In this document: piece by piece, positions 1 through 8,079 of the stretch
Layout of the letters: each line of letters opens with the position of its first letter
Numbering within the stretch: position 1 is the first letter of the stretch
Assembly: GCF_019597925.1 (NCBI RefSeq)
Contig: NZ_CP080442.1
Coordinates: 3,611,501-3,675,500 of the forward strand
Length of the DNA stretch: 64,000 nucleotides
DNA from: [Clostridium] scindens
Lineage (GTDB): Bacteria > Bacillota > Clostridia > Lachnospirales > Lachnospiraceae
Direction of reading: 5' to 3'
The notes under the pieces: model-generated
What the model saw: the letters and a program-made list of their open reading frames with translations, nothing else
What the model was told of the DNA's origin: nothing
Database searches by the model: none
Position numbers and translations under genes: made by a program

Positions 1-1003
1 GCAGCAGTTCCCCGTTCTCAATATCCGGATGGCGGATAGTCCAGTCAGCGAAGAAGCCTCTCTTCTCTCCCATTCCAGCCGCCTCTACCAGCAGCGCGGT
101 AATGGCTCCGTGAATATCCGTCTCGCATACGACCGGGATTCCCTTTTCATTGAGGATCGCGTTGGCCGCGCAAGGCATGATGCCAAGTTCTGTCTGAAGC
201 GCATTCCAGCATTGGATCGCTCCTGCCTGGCAGCCATACTTGTCGATCAGCTGTTCCATGGCGACCGCAAGGGCAGCCACATTCTCCACTTCGTCGTCCT
301 TGATCTTTACTTCCATGTTTTCACGGATGTACGCGACCATTTCCGCAACCTTGGCTCCCTCTTCCTTGACCGCCTTTACTTCTTCTGTAAGTTCCGTCAT
401 CGGGATCGGAGACAACTGGATATTGAACTTCTCCAGAAGTTCACCTTCATTACACATCGTGGTCCAGAAGTCAAACGGCCTGGTCGAGATCTGAAGGATC
501 CGGATATTGCGGAATGTCTTTACCACGTTGCACACCGCCAGAAAGTCCCTTAATCCTCTTTCAAATACCGGGTCATTCAATCTGCAGTTTGTCATATATG
601 TAAATGGTATCTGGAATCTTCTTAATACTTTTCCGGTTGCAAACAGTCCGCACTGCGTATCCCTGAGCCTCACCCCGTTCTCATCCGGCCTCTCATCCAG
701 CGGCCCCCACAGAAGGACTGGCACGTTCAGCTCTTTTGCAAGTCTTGCGCAGACATATTCTGTACCAAAGTTACAGTGCGGAAGGAACAACCCGTCAACG
801 CCCGCCTCCTTAAACTTCGCCGCAATCTTTTTCACGTCATTGTCATCGTAAAGAAGCCCTTCTTCGTTGATATCATCAATATCAACAAAGTCAATTCCCA
901 GTTCTTTCAGCCTGTCTGCCGTCAATCCTCTGTACTTGATCGCGTCCGGCGCGCTGAAGATGCTTCTCCTTGTGGGTGCATACCCTAATTTGATAGTTGC
1001 CAT
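1..1003 (-). CDS. L-fucose/L-arabinose isomerase-like protein (partial, 3' end outside window)
   Basis: About 334 N-terminal residues are visible; the gene runs off the left edge, so its C-terminus is not seen. The translation begins MATIKLGYAPTRRSIFSAP and contains a segment (LFLPHCNFGTEYVCARLAKE) typical of the FucI/AraA-like isomerase superfamily, which interconverts aldoses and ketoses in the cytoplasm. ATG at 1003 is preceded by a GGAGG site. The gene starts inside the end of the LacI-type regulator (19-bp overlap), so the two are translationally coupled, which suggests that the regulator controls this sugar pathway. The substrate cannot be read from the sequence. The family call is from pattern memory. 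Confidence 0.75.
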   Translation of the reverse strand, partial: MATIKLGYAPTRRSIFSAPDAIKYRGLTADRLKELGIDFVDIDDINEEGLLYDDNDVKKIAAKFKEAGVDGLFLPHCNFGTEYVCARLAKELNVPVLLWGPLDERPDENGVRLRDTQCGLFATGKVLRRFQIPFTYMTNCRLNDPVFERGLRDFLAVCNVVKTFRNIRILQISTRPFDFWTTMCNEGELLEKFNIQLSPIPMTELTEEVKAVKEEGAKVAEMVAYIRENMEVKIKDDEVENVAALAVAMEQLIDKYGCQAGAIQCWNALQTELGIMPCAANAILNEKGIPVVCETDIHGAITALLVEAAGMGEKRGFFADWTIRHPDIENGELL

Positions 1004-2046
1004 TTTACTTCCTCCATCCTTTCTTGCCTCTTGGCTTCCTCTATATCTAAGTTCCTGACACTTCCTCTTACGAGAAAATCCGTGCCAACCTGTATCTTCA
1101 TCTTTACCTGTCTTCCGGAATATCGGATATGGTCCAGAGCCCTTCTTACCGCCACCTCTCCCATCTCCTGCTTGTGTACATGGATTGTAGTAAGTCCCGG
1201 GGTAGATACGGCCCCAAAACGGATATCGTCGAATCCCACGATAGAGATCTGATCCGGTATTTTGATTCCTTTTTCCTCCAGGGCTCTCATAGCCCCAAGC
1301 GCAATCACGTCATTATCGGCGAAGTATGCGGTGGGCAATGCCGGTTTCCCTTCCAGATAGGCTTTCATATCTTCGTATGCCGCCTCCAGCGTCGTTCCGA
1401 GAGTCACTACATATTCCGGCGCTTCTGAAAGGCCATGCCTTCCAAGCGTGCGGTAATATCCATATTCCCTGTACTGGAAGGCCTTGATCCGGTAATCTCC
1501 TCGCAGATATCCGATGCTCTTATGTCCATTCTCAACCAGATATTCCACCGCGTTGCAAGCAGCGTCCGTATTGTTGATCAGCACCCCGTCAAAGGCCATC
1601 TCTTCGCACCATCCATCCAGCACGATCATATATCCTTTGTAATCCATAAAGGGCTGATAGTCTTCTTCCATCATCTCGGTACCCAGGAGTATCATCAGCG
1701 AATTGGTGTCTTCAAGCACTTCCTTAAGCCTCTCCTGAAACGCGTCATCTTCATAATTCAGATGGCTGAAGGCCGTCTCATACCCCAGTTCCTTCGCCTG
1801 CCGCTCCACGCCTTCTATCATGGCAGGAAATATCAGGCTGTCATCTATGATGCGTCCATTCTTCCTGTAGGTTACGAATTTTATCTTTGTTATGGTCTTT
1901 TCCGTCTGGTATCCCAGTTCCTCTGCTACTTTGAATATCTTTCTTGAAGTTTCTTCATTCACACCCTTCTTGCGATTCAAAGCATTGGAGACAGTCGCCG
2001 GAGAAAAGCCCGTCATCTGGCTTATCTGTTTTATACTGGCCTTCAC
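985..2046 (-). CDS. LacI/GalR family transcriptional regulator
   Basis: A 353-residue DNA-binding repressor of LacI/GalR type. Residues 1-50 form the HTH and hinge (SIKQISQMTGFSPATVSNAL), and residues about 55-330 form a periplasmic-binding-protein-like sugar-sensing domain with the family's typical segments (YFADNDVIALGAMRAL, ISIVGFDDIRFGAVSTPGLT). Its 3' end overlaps the start of the isomerase-like gene, so it probably controls that sugar operon and itself. The upstream region is very AT-rich and holds palindromic operator-like sequences. A closely similar paralogue lies just upstream. The ligand is unknown. Confidence 0.92.
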   Translation of the reverse strand: MKASIKQISQMTGFSPATVSNALNRKKGVNEETSRKIFKVAEELGYQTEKTITKIKFVTYRKNGRIIDDSLIFPAMIEGVERQAKELGYETAFSHLNYEDDAFQERLKEVLEDTNSLMILLGTEMMEEDYQPFMDYKGYMIVLDGWCEEMAFDGVLINNTDAACNAVEYLVENGHKSIGYLRGDYRIKAFQYREYGYYRTLGRHGLSEAPEYVVTLGTTLEAAYEDMKAYLEGKPALPTAYFADNDVIALGAMRALEEKGIKIPDQISIVGFDDIRFGAVSTPGLTTIHVHKQEMGEVAVRRALDHIRYSGRQVKMKIQVGTDFLVRGSVRNLDIEEAKRQERMEEVKWQLSN

Positions 2047-2080
2047 TTTTTCACCGCCCCTAACTCTTTATGCCCTTATT

Positions 2081-2101
2081 ATAAACATTTATATAAATAT
2101 T
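2081..2101. promoter_or_regulatory. Operator-like half palindrome next to LacI-type gene
   Basis: ATAAACATTTATATAAATAT, 35 bp upstream of the repressor start, repeats the core of the larger palindrome at 2236-2281 (ATAAACAT and AAATATTTATAT elements). It is inferred to be a second binding site for one or both LacI-type proteins. Confidence 0.45.
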
Positions 2102-2235
2102 TCAATAGTATTTTAATAAATAGTTTTGTTTTATTTACATTTTGTTTAATTATAATAGTTTTGCGCTTCTCATTTTGGCTATTATTTACAATTGATACAT
2201 TCTGTATTTACATTTTGTTCACATTCTCACTCTGT

Positions 2236-2281
2236 TTTAGTTAAATGTTTATGTAAATATTTATATAAACATTTAACTAAA
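2236..2281. promoter_or_regulatory. 46-nt near-perfect AT-rich palindrome, putative LacI-type operator
   Basis: The two 23-nt halves are reverse complements with a single mismatch (2253/2264). The outer arms read TTTAGTTAAATGTTTAT and its complement, and the centre is AAATATTT. It lies in the 318-bp spacer between the two LacI-type genes, upstream of the 985-2046 gene. The rest of this spacer is AT-rich, with no ORF, and carries the terminator of the upstream gene. The operator role is inferred from position and symmetry. Confidence 0.6.
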
Positions 2282-2298
2282 TAAGTATAAAAAGGCGC

Positions 2299-2331
2299 AA
2301 AAAAAGAAGCGCCCTTTCTTTTGGCGCTTCC
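2299..2331 (-). terminator. Rho-independent terminator of the second LacI-type gene
   Basis: On the minus strand an 8-bp stem GAAGCGCC/GGCGCTTC with a 9-nt loop is followed by seven T. It lies 34 bp beyond the stop of the 2365-3363 gene, which makes that gene monocistronic. Confidence 0.85.
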
Positions 2332-2364
2332 AGTTTACCCAGCACTAGGCCAGACCGTTCCATA

Positions 2365-3363
2365 TTATATTTTTCTTACGCTTCCTCTTTCCACAAAATC
2401 CGTACAGACTTGTATCTTCATCCTTACTTTCTTAGGATCCTCGATCGCCAGTGCCAATTCCCTCACGGCCGTCTCTCCCATCTCCCGCTTATAAACGTTG
2501 ATCGTCGTAAGCGGCGGGTCCGAGATGGCCCCGAACGAAATATTGTCAAACCCTATGATAGACACATCCTCAGGTATCCCGTATCCATACTCCTTAAGCG
2601 CCCGCATCGCGCCTATGGCTATCGTATCATTATCCGCGAAATAAGCAGTCGGTATCACCGGCGTCTCATCCAGATATCGCTTCATTCCTTCATAGGCAGT
2701 CTCAATCCGGGTACCCACCGTCGCGATATACTCCGGCCTTACGGGAAGCCCATATCTTTCCATAACTCTTTTGAATCCAATCTCCCTGTACCGGAATGCC
2801 TGTATCCGGAAGTCTCCCTGGATGTATCCGATGTCCTTATGTCCCTTGCCTGCCAGATATTCCACCGCCTTTGCAGCCGAATCCGTGTTGCTTATCAGCA
2901 CGCTGTCAAAAAAGTACCGGTCGCTCCACCCGTCCAGCAGGATTATCTTATTCTTAGCGTGAGTAAACGGCTCGAAATCCTCCTCCAGCATCTCCGTTCC
3001 CAGAAGAACCACGGCACTCTCCGTATCCGAAAGAATCTCATTGATCTGCATCTGGTACTGGGCGTCATTGATATCCACATGGCAGAACACCGTCTCATAT
3101 CCCATGCTCTTCGCCTGATGCTCCACGCCTTCGATCACCGCCGGATGGAAGGGGCTGTCATCAATAATCAGCCCGTTCCTCCGGAAAATGACGAACCGGA
3201 TCTTCTTAATCTTCTCCTCCATCCGGTACCCCAGTTCCTCCGCTACCCTGAATATTTTCTCCGACGTCTCCGCATTCACTCCCCGCTTATGGTTCAGCGC
3301 ATTCGAAACCGTCGCTGGAGAAAAACCAGTGATTTCACTTATTTTCCGTATACTAACCTTCAT
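2365..3363 (-). CDS. LacI/GalR family transcriptional regulator (paralogue)
   Basis: A 332-residue LacI/GalR repressor very similar along its length to the neighbour at 985-2046. It shares the N-terminal HTH (FSPATVSNALN), the segment IIDDS near residue 70, LLGTEM, and YFADNDTIAIGAMRAL. The C-terminal domain senses a small ligand, probably a sugar. It is transcribed alone, between the terminators at 2299 and 3470. The close match to its neighbour points to a local duplication; the two proteins may recognise related operators, possibly the palindrome at 2236-2281. Confidence 0.92.
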   Translation of the reverse strand: MKVSIRKISEITGFSPATVSNALNHKRGVNAETSEKIFRVAEELGYRMEEKIKKIRFVIFRRNGLIIDDSPFHPAVIEGVEHQAKSMGYETVFCHVDINDAQYQMQINEILSDTESAVVLLGTEMLEEDFEPFTHAKNKIILLDGWSDRYFFDSVLISNTDSAAKAVEYLAGKGHKDIGYIQGDFRIQAFRYREIGFKRVMERYGLPVRPEYIATVGTRIETAYEGMKRYLDETPVIPTAYFADNDTIAIGAMRALKEYGYGIPEDVSIIGFDNISFGAISDPPLTTINVYKREMGETAVRELALAIEDPKKVRMKIQVCTDFVERGSVRKI

Positions 3364-3469
3364 AATAACCGACCTTCCATTTGCTCTGCCTATAATATAT
3401 CACATATTATTTTAAAAATGAAGGCAACTTTTTGCGCAATCATTTTTCCGCGATTTTTTTGCAAGAAGA

Positions 3470-3490
3470 AAGCGCCTCGCGGCGCTTCCT
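3470..3490 (-). terminator. Terminator of surface protein gene
   Basis: Minus-strand stem GGAAGCGCC-gcga-GGCGCTTTC followed by TTCTT and a further T-run, 31 bp beyond the stop of the surface protein gene. Confidence 0.75.
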
Positions 3491-3520
3491 TCTCTTTTGC
3501 TCTGGCCAATCCTAGGGGGA

Positions 3521-5779
3521 TTAAGCATTTCTTCTTTTCTTCGTCATCATTACGATTCCCGCCAGAGATACCAGTCCCAGAAGAGCATAGAGCCCTGCCA
3601 TGGCAGTGTCTCCCGTCTTTGCGATCTTCTTGGCATTCTCAGCGGCAATCTGCTTCTCGATCTCCTGCGCCGTCTTCAGCAGTTCTTCATAAGTCTTGCC
3701 GCCATTGGCAACAAGCACTGCGTTGATGGCATCTTTCTCGTCCTGGGACATCTTATCCCAAGCTTCCTTGCCGGACAGTATCTGCTGGTAATTCTGCCTG
3801 GTGGCCTCCTTATAGATCTGGCCGTCCTGTCCCGTCAGATACTTCTTGATGAAGCTGTCGCTATTTTCCTTGATCTCTCCGGAAAGTTTCAGCAGATCTT
3901 CATAAGACTTGCCGCCATTGGCGATCAGCGCCGCATTGATGGCGTCTTTTTCTGCCTGCGACTTCTTGTCCCAATCCGCTTTTCCGGACAAAATCTGCTC
4001 ATAGTTCTTGGCTGTGGCTTCTTTGTACATCTGTCCATCTTCGCCTGTCAGATAGTTCTTTACAAACTTATCTGCTTCTTCTTTCACAAACGTCTCGCAA
4101 GCAAGCACATAATCATCATAGGTCGCGATCGCGCCGTCAGTGCCCGCCTCGATCAAGGCATTCGCCTTCGCTTTCTGTTCGTCCGTCATCTCTGCCCAAG
4201 ACTCTTTTCCCGCAAGAATCTGATCTGCGTTATTGCTATTGATTTCTTTATACAGCCCGTCTTTCCCCGTTGTAAATGCATTTACAAAATCCTGTGCAAC
4301 CGCATCGTCCAAGGTATCCAAAAATGCCGCTTCGGCATTGTCAAGCGCCGCAAGAACAGCGTCTTCATCCGCTGCGTTGTCGATCGCTACTTTTGCTTCG
4401 TCCGCCTCGTCGTCTATCTCAGCCTTCAATGCCGCTTTTTCCTCGCTGCTCAGGTCTTTAAGAGCATCAATGCCCTTCTTCGCTTCCTTCGCCGCTTCCA
4501 TAACGCCATCTTCCGCTACTGCCTTCGCCTCTGCAAACGCAATCGCCGCCTGTCCATTCTGGACCGCATGATTGATTCCATTTGCATCCGCCGCCGCATT
4601 GACCGCGTTTTTTGCCGCCTCTGCCGCATTGTCTACCTCGGCCTTTTTCATGTTCTTCTCAGCTTTTGTCAGATTGCCAAGCTTATCGATCTCTTCTTTG
4701 GCCGCTTTTGCGTTTGCCGCGATGCTATCCATGGCCTCCGCCTTGGACTGGATCAGCGTCATATCCGCGCTGCCCTGCTGCTTCGCGCTTTCAACCGCGG
4801 AAGGAGACGCCGCATTATTCACTGCGTCTTTCGCTTTGTTTGCAGCCGCCGTAATCTCATCTTTTTTGGTCTGTTTTTCTGCTGGTGTCAGGTTGTCAAG
4901 ATTGTCGATTGCATTAATTGCCGCCTGCGTATCCACGTCTATCGCGTCCGCTGCATCCTTCTTTAACTTGGCAGCATTATCCGCCGCCTGCTTCTTCGCG
5001 GCATCCACAACAGCTTTTACCTGCGCATCTGTAGCAGCGCCATTGAGCTGTCCTTTGAACGTGGCTTTCTCCGCATCCGTCAGGAACTCCAGCCCGTCAA
5101 TCGCAGGAACCGCCGCTTCCGGCACGACTTTAGTGATCATCGCTCCGCCTACGTTAAATCCAACGGTAGCATCGCCATTTTCCACATCAACCATCTGGTC
5201 TGTAAAACTATAGTCGCCAACCGTATAATTGGCGCCTCCCACTGCGACCTGGACAGTAAAATTATCCTTCCCCACGGTTCCGGATGCCGGAAGGCCGCTT
5301 GCACTCACCGTTACATCGTCCGCTGTAAATGTCGAACTGCCCACATCATAAACACTATATGGGCCAACCCCCGTGACAGCGCCGCCGGAACACCAATATC
5401 TCCAGCCATCAGTGGTATAGTAGATCGCCCCGGTACTGCAGCCGTCAAACTGCGAATCCGCATTCAGCACCGCGACCGGATACCCCGCCCCATTTGCATT
5501 GGTTATCTGCCCGCCTGTTATTGCCAGTTTCACGCTCAGCGTGCTCGGGAATCCAAGGCTTGCATAGTTCGGATTTGCCAGCCCTGAATTGGTGCTGATA
5601 TAGATTGTATCATTTACATTGAAGGTTCTGTTGTTATTCACGCTGATGCCGTGATAGAACATTCCAGTGCCAGTCCCGTTTTCAGCCGCCTTTACATCTG
5701 TTGTCCCAGTAAATGGCGCAAATGCAAATGCCATGCACGCAGCGGTAGCAATTGCAGCAATTAATTTACCCTTTTTCAT
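3521..5779 (-). CDS. Secreted, cell-wall-anchored repeat protein (DUF1542-like)
   Basis: Predicted exported surface protein of 752 residues. The start at 5779 is chosen because AGGAG lies 8 nt upstream and a signal peptide follows (MKKGKLIAAIATAACMAFAF). Residues about 30-215 form a beta-rich domain of unknown fold. Residues about 220-490 are helical alanine/lysine-rich repeats with DUF1542-like phrases (AINAIDNLDNLTPAEKQTKK). Residues about 495-710 hold three roughly 70-residue repeats, each with a TGxDG..YKE segment and an ILxGKxxWxxxxxxEK core. The C-terminus has TGD, a hydrophobic span and KKRRNA, a sortase-type anchor with IAKTGD in place of LPXTG. Probably adhesive or structural; no enzymatic motif is seen. 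Confidence 0.8.
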   Translation of the reverse strand: MKKGKLIAAIATAACMAFAFAPFTGTTDVKAAENGTGTGMFYHGISVNNNRTFNVNDTIYISTNSGLANPNYASLGFPSTLSVKLAITGGQITNANGAGYPVAVLNADSQFDGCSTGAIYYTTDGWRYWCSGGAVTGVGPYSVYDVGSSTFTADDVTVSASGLPASGTVGKDNFTVQVAVGGANYTVGDYSFTDQMVDVENGDATVGFNVGGAMITKVVPEAAVPAIDGLEFLTDAEKATFKGQLNGAATDAQVKAVVDAAKKQAADNAAKLKKDAADAIDVDTQAAINAIDNLDNLTPAEKQTKKDEITAAANKAKDAVNNAASPSAVESAKQQGSADMTLIQSKAEAMDSIAANAKAAKEEIDKLGNLTKAEKNMKKAEVDNAAEAAKNAVNAAADANGINHAVQNGQAAIAFAEAKAVAEDGVMEAAKEAKKGIDALKDLSSEEKAALKAEIDDEADEAKVAIDNAADEDAVLAALDNAEAAFLDTLDDAVAQDFVNAFTTGKDGLYKEINSNNADQILAGKESWAEMTDEQKAKANALIEAGTDGAIATYDDYVLACETFVKEEADKFVKNYLTGEDGQMYKEATAKNYEQILSGKADWDKKSQAEKDAINAALIANGGKSYEDLLKLSGEIKENSDSFIKKYLTGQDGQIYKEATRQNYQQILSGKEAWDKMSQDEKDAINAVLVANGGKTYEELLKTAQEIEKQIAAENAKKIAKTGDTAMAGLYALLGLVSLAGIVMMTKKRRNA

Positions 5780-6020
5780 TTTCGTTACTCCTCTCATAAT
5801 AAAAAAATCCCCTATTTCAATTTCCTATCTGTCTCCTGCGTTCTGCTCTTAAAATTCCCTCCCTTGGCCCGCAAAACTAAAACAGGCTGTATACATATAT
5901 TATTAAACCAGAAATCAACAGGCTTTCCTTGTGTTTTACCAAAAGGGTCAGAAAATTACCGTTTTCACTACATCTTGTGTCAAAATTTCCGCCATCTACT
6001 ATCCGTAGCCCAAAAGGCGC

Positions 6021-6060
6021 AAAAAAAGAAGAGGCACCCCCTGCGGGAATTCCTCTTCTT
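6021..6060 (-). terminator. Terminator after rplL
   Basis: Minus-strand stem AAGAAGAGG/CCTCTTCTT enclosing a GC-rich loop (itself able to form CCCGCAGGGGG), followed by a T-run. It lies 30 bp downstream of rplL. The T-run and following bases match those of the terminator at 2299. Confidence 0.8.
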
Positions 6061-6089
6061 CATACATTCTGCAGATATCTAATCTTAAA

Positions 6090-6467
6090 TTATTTAAGGT
6101 TAACCTCTGCTCCTTCGCCTTCAAGCTTAGCCTTGATTTCCTCAGCCTCAGCCTTAGATGCAGCTTCTTTGATTACCTTCGGAGCGCTGTCAACTAATTC
6201 TTTTGCTTCTTTCAGTCCAAGGCCTGTTACTTCACGAACAACCTTGATAACCTTAACCTTAGAAGAGCCTGCGGATACTAATTCTACGTCGAACTCATCC
6301 TTCTCTTCTGCTGCTGCGCCTGCATCTGCGCCTGCTGCTGCAACGACTACGCCTGCTGCTGCAGATACACCAAATTCTTCTTCACATGCTTTTACTAAGT
6401 CATTTAATTCTAATACTGATAATTCTTTGATTGCATCAATAAATTCAGCTGTTGTTAATTTTGCCAT
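6090..6467 (-). CDS. rplL: 50S ribosomal protein L7/L12
   Basis: A 125-residue stalk protein of the large ribosomal subunit that recruits translation GTPases. N-terminal dimerisation helices (MAKLTTAEFIDAIKELSVLE) lead into an Ala/Gly hinge and the conserved C-terminal domain (KVIKVVREVTGLGLKEAKEL). The start at 6467 follows GGAGG by 8 nt; an upstream in-frame ATG at 6482 overlaps that site and is rejected. It is the last gene of rplJ-rplL and is followed by a terminator. Confidence 0.98.
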   Translation of the reverse strand: MAKLTTAEFIDAIKELSVLELNDLVKACEEEFGVSAAAGVVVAAAGADAGAAAEEKDEFDVELVSAGSSKVKVIKVVREVTGLGLKEAKELVDSAPKVIKEAASKAEAEEIKAKLEGEGAEVNLK

Positions 6468-6512
6468 TTTATGATCCTCCATTTAATATTATTTTAATTG
6501 CAGCGGGTTATT

Positions 6513-7094
6513 CTACTCCGCCGGTGTTTCTTCAGTTGCCGCTTCTTCTGCAGGGGCTGCTTCTTCTACTGCTGCCTCTTCCGCAGGGGCTGCCGCTTCG
6601 CAGTTCTCTGCTCCGCCCTGCTCTGCGATCTGGTTAAGAACACGAGCAAGATTGGTAATTGGTGACTGCATGCTTCCAAGCAATTTGGCCAGCAATTCTT
6701 CTCTTGACGGAATCTTTGACAGTTCTGTCAGGCCGTCAACATCGTATACCGTGCCTTCAATCACGCCTGCTTTTAACTCAAGGGCTTTTGCATCTTTTGC
6801 GAACTTGCAAAGGATTCTTGCCGGAGCCGTAGCATCGTCTTTAGAGATCGCGATAGCGCTTGGTCCTTCCAAGTGTTCTTCTAAAGCCGCTAATTCAGTT
6901 CCTTCAAAAGCTCTCTTCATCATTGTGTTTTTACAAACTTTGTAGACGATTCCAGCATCCCTTAACTGTTTACGCAGTTCTGTATCCTGAGCAACAGTAA
7001 GTCCGCGGTAGTCAACTAATACAACGCTTGCTGCATCTTTGACATCTTCTGCAATAGCCTGTACGATTGGTTGTTTCAATTCAACTTTTGCCAC
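6513..7094 (-). CDS. rplJ: 50S ribosomal protein L10
   Basis: A 193-residue protein that anchors the L7/L12 stalk to 23S rRNA. The body is standard (VVLVDYRGLTVAQDTELRKQ, ITNLARVLNQIAEQGG). The last 27 residues form an Ala/Glu/Pro repeat tail (AAPAEEAAVEEAAPAEE), longer than in Bacillus L10. The start is GTG at 7094 after AGGAGG. It is transcribed from its own consensus promoter through an L10 leader with an attenuator, so it is autoregulated separately from rplKA. Confidence 0.97.
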   Translation of the reverse strand: MAKVELKQPIVQAIAEDVKDAASVVLVDYRGLTVAQDTELRKQLRDAGIVYKVCKNTMMKRAFEGTELAALEEHLEGPSAIAISKDDATAPARILCKFAKDAKALELKAGVIEGTVYDVDGLTELSKIPSREELLAKLLGSMQSPITNLARVLNQIAEQGGAENCEAAAPAEEAAVEEAAPAEEAATEETPAE

Positions 7095-7155
7095 GAATGG
7101 TGCACCTCCTTATAGTATTTGTCCGACTGCGTAAGGAAATAAGTGCTATACGCTA

Positions 7156-7270
7156 AAAAGCCTCTATATCCAAAGACATAGAGGCATTGTAATTCATAAA
7201 AACAGAATCCAACTTTCCTCGGCAGGCGTTTGTCTACTTACGCTTACGCACCTGCTGTCTTCGGCAGTCA
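7156..7270 (-). ncRNA. L10 leader (ribosomal protein L10 autoregulatory RNA) with attenuator
   Basis: The minus-strand RNA has the hallmark L10-leader segments TGCCGAAGACAGCAGGTG and CGCCTGCCGAGG (about 7213-7270), which pair as the L10(L12)4-binding kink-turn region. An attenuator hairpin follows at 7161-7186 (GCCTCTATGTC-tttg-GATATAGAGGC) with TTTTT at 7156-7160, just upstream of rplJ. In Firmicutes this RNA binds excess L10 and stops transcription of rplJL. Confidence 0.88.
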
Positions 7271-7279
7271 TCGTGGGAT

Positions 7280-7308
7280 ATTATATCATCACGCAGATTC
7301 CTTGTCAA
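7280..7308 (-). promoter_or_regulatory. Consensus sigma-A promoter of rplJ-rplL
   Basis: Minus strand TTGACA (7303-7308), a 17-bp spacer and TATAAT (7280-7285), an exact match to consensus. The L10 leader begins a few bases downstream. This gives rplJL a start of its own below the inserted genes. Confidence 0.9.
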
Positions 7309-7326
7309 TACTTTTATATATTCTTG

Positions 7327-7830
7327 CTATTCTATTTCGCCCAAAACCGCATATGATGGATCATTCTTATCATCGCGGCTGGTATTATACATTTCAAGAT
7401 CTTTATAATGGGAAATGATGCGGGTGTTATCTCCTGCAACCGTCCTCTTTACGATCAGCCACTTGCCATCACGGCATTCCCAGTTATCAATGTCCCGGCA
7501 CCTGGCCTCTACCGTAAATGTCTTGCCTTCTTTGCCCGGCATCTTGCAGGCGGCATACATGTAAGTCTCGCTGACCGCTTTATCGCCATCCACCTTGATC
7601 AGGATATTCGTCATCATATGATGGGTACAGATCATATGCCTGTGCTGCTCCAGCATATTATCAATAAATCCTCTTCCCGTTCCTCTGTAAGTAGGGCCAT
7701 AGTCTACCTGGCTGTCCTCGGCAAATACAGAATACCCCAGTTCATTGTCAATTCGGTCAAGCGCGCGGCAGTAAACGTAGATCTGATCCCTTATCGCTTC
7801 TTTTGCCAGCAGTGTCTTAATCTCATCCAT
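7327..7830 (-). CDS. NTF2-like / SnoaL-like domain protein
   Basis: A 167-residue soluble protein of probable SnoaL-like, NTF2-superfamily fold. It has an N-terminal helix with YCRALDRIDNE, then segments DYGPTYRGTGRGFID and HMMTNILIKVDGDKAVSETY typical of this fold. Family members include dehydratases, isomerases (the bile-acid 7-dehydratase BaiE among them) and non-catalytic binding proteins. The start at 7830 follows a GGAG site; 19 further codons upstream are in frame but lack a site. It is a lone gene on the minus strand, between the Agr-like pair and the rplJ promoter. The substrate is unknown. Confidence 0.7.
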   Translation of the reverse strand: MDEIKTLLAKEAIRDQIYVYCRALDRIDNELGYSVFAEDSQVDYGPTYRGTGRGFIDNMLEQHRHMICTHHMMTNILIKVDGDKAVSETYMYAACKMPGKEGKTFTVEARCRDIDNWECRDGKWLIVKRTVAGDNTRIISHYKDLEMYNTSRDDKNDPSYAVLGEIE

Positions 7831-8079
7831 TCCTTTTTGCTCCTTTTCTTTTTTCGCGTTCCGCTGATATCTGTCCTCAGTATACAATCCCGGCGGACTT
7901 ATACAAAGTCATATCCGCCTCACTTTCACGCAGCGGCAAGGACAAAAAGTTATCAATTTATTACACTGACGCCAATAATTACATTTTTACCAAAAAAATA
8001 CATTTATTACTATATATTCCACTTTTTCTCTCATTACTGTATGTTAAAATAAACACAAAATGTTTAGGAGGAAGATAAG

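Noticed and set aside
3497..4966. 489-codon plus-strand ORF opposite the surface protein
   Set aside because: It is a shadow of the Ala/Lys-rich repeat gene; the translation is Cys/Phe/Arg-rich with no recognisable fold.
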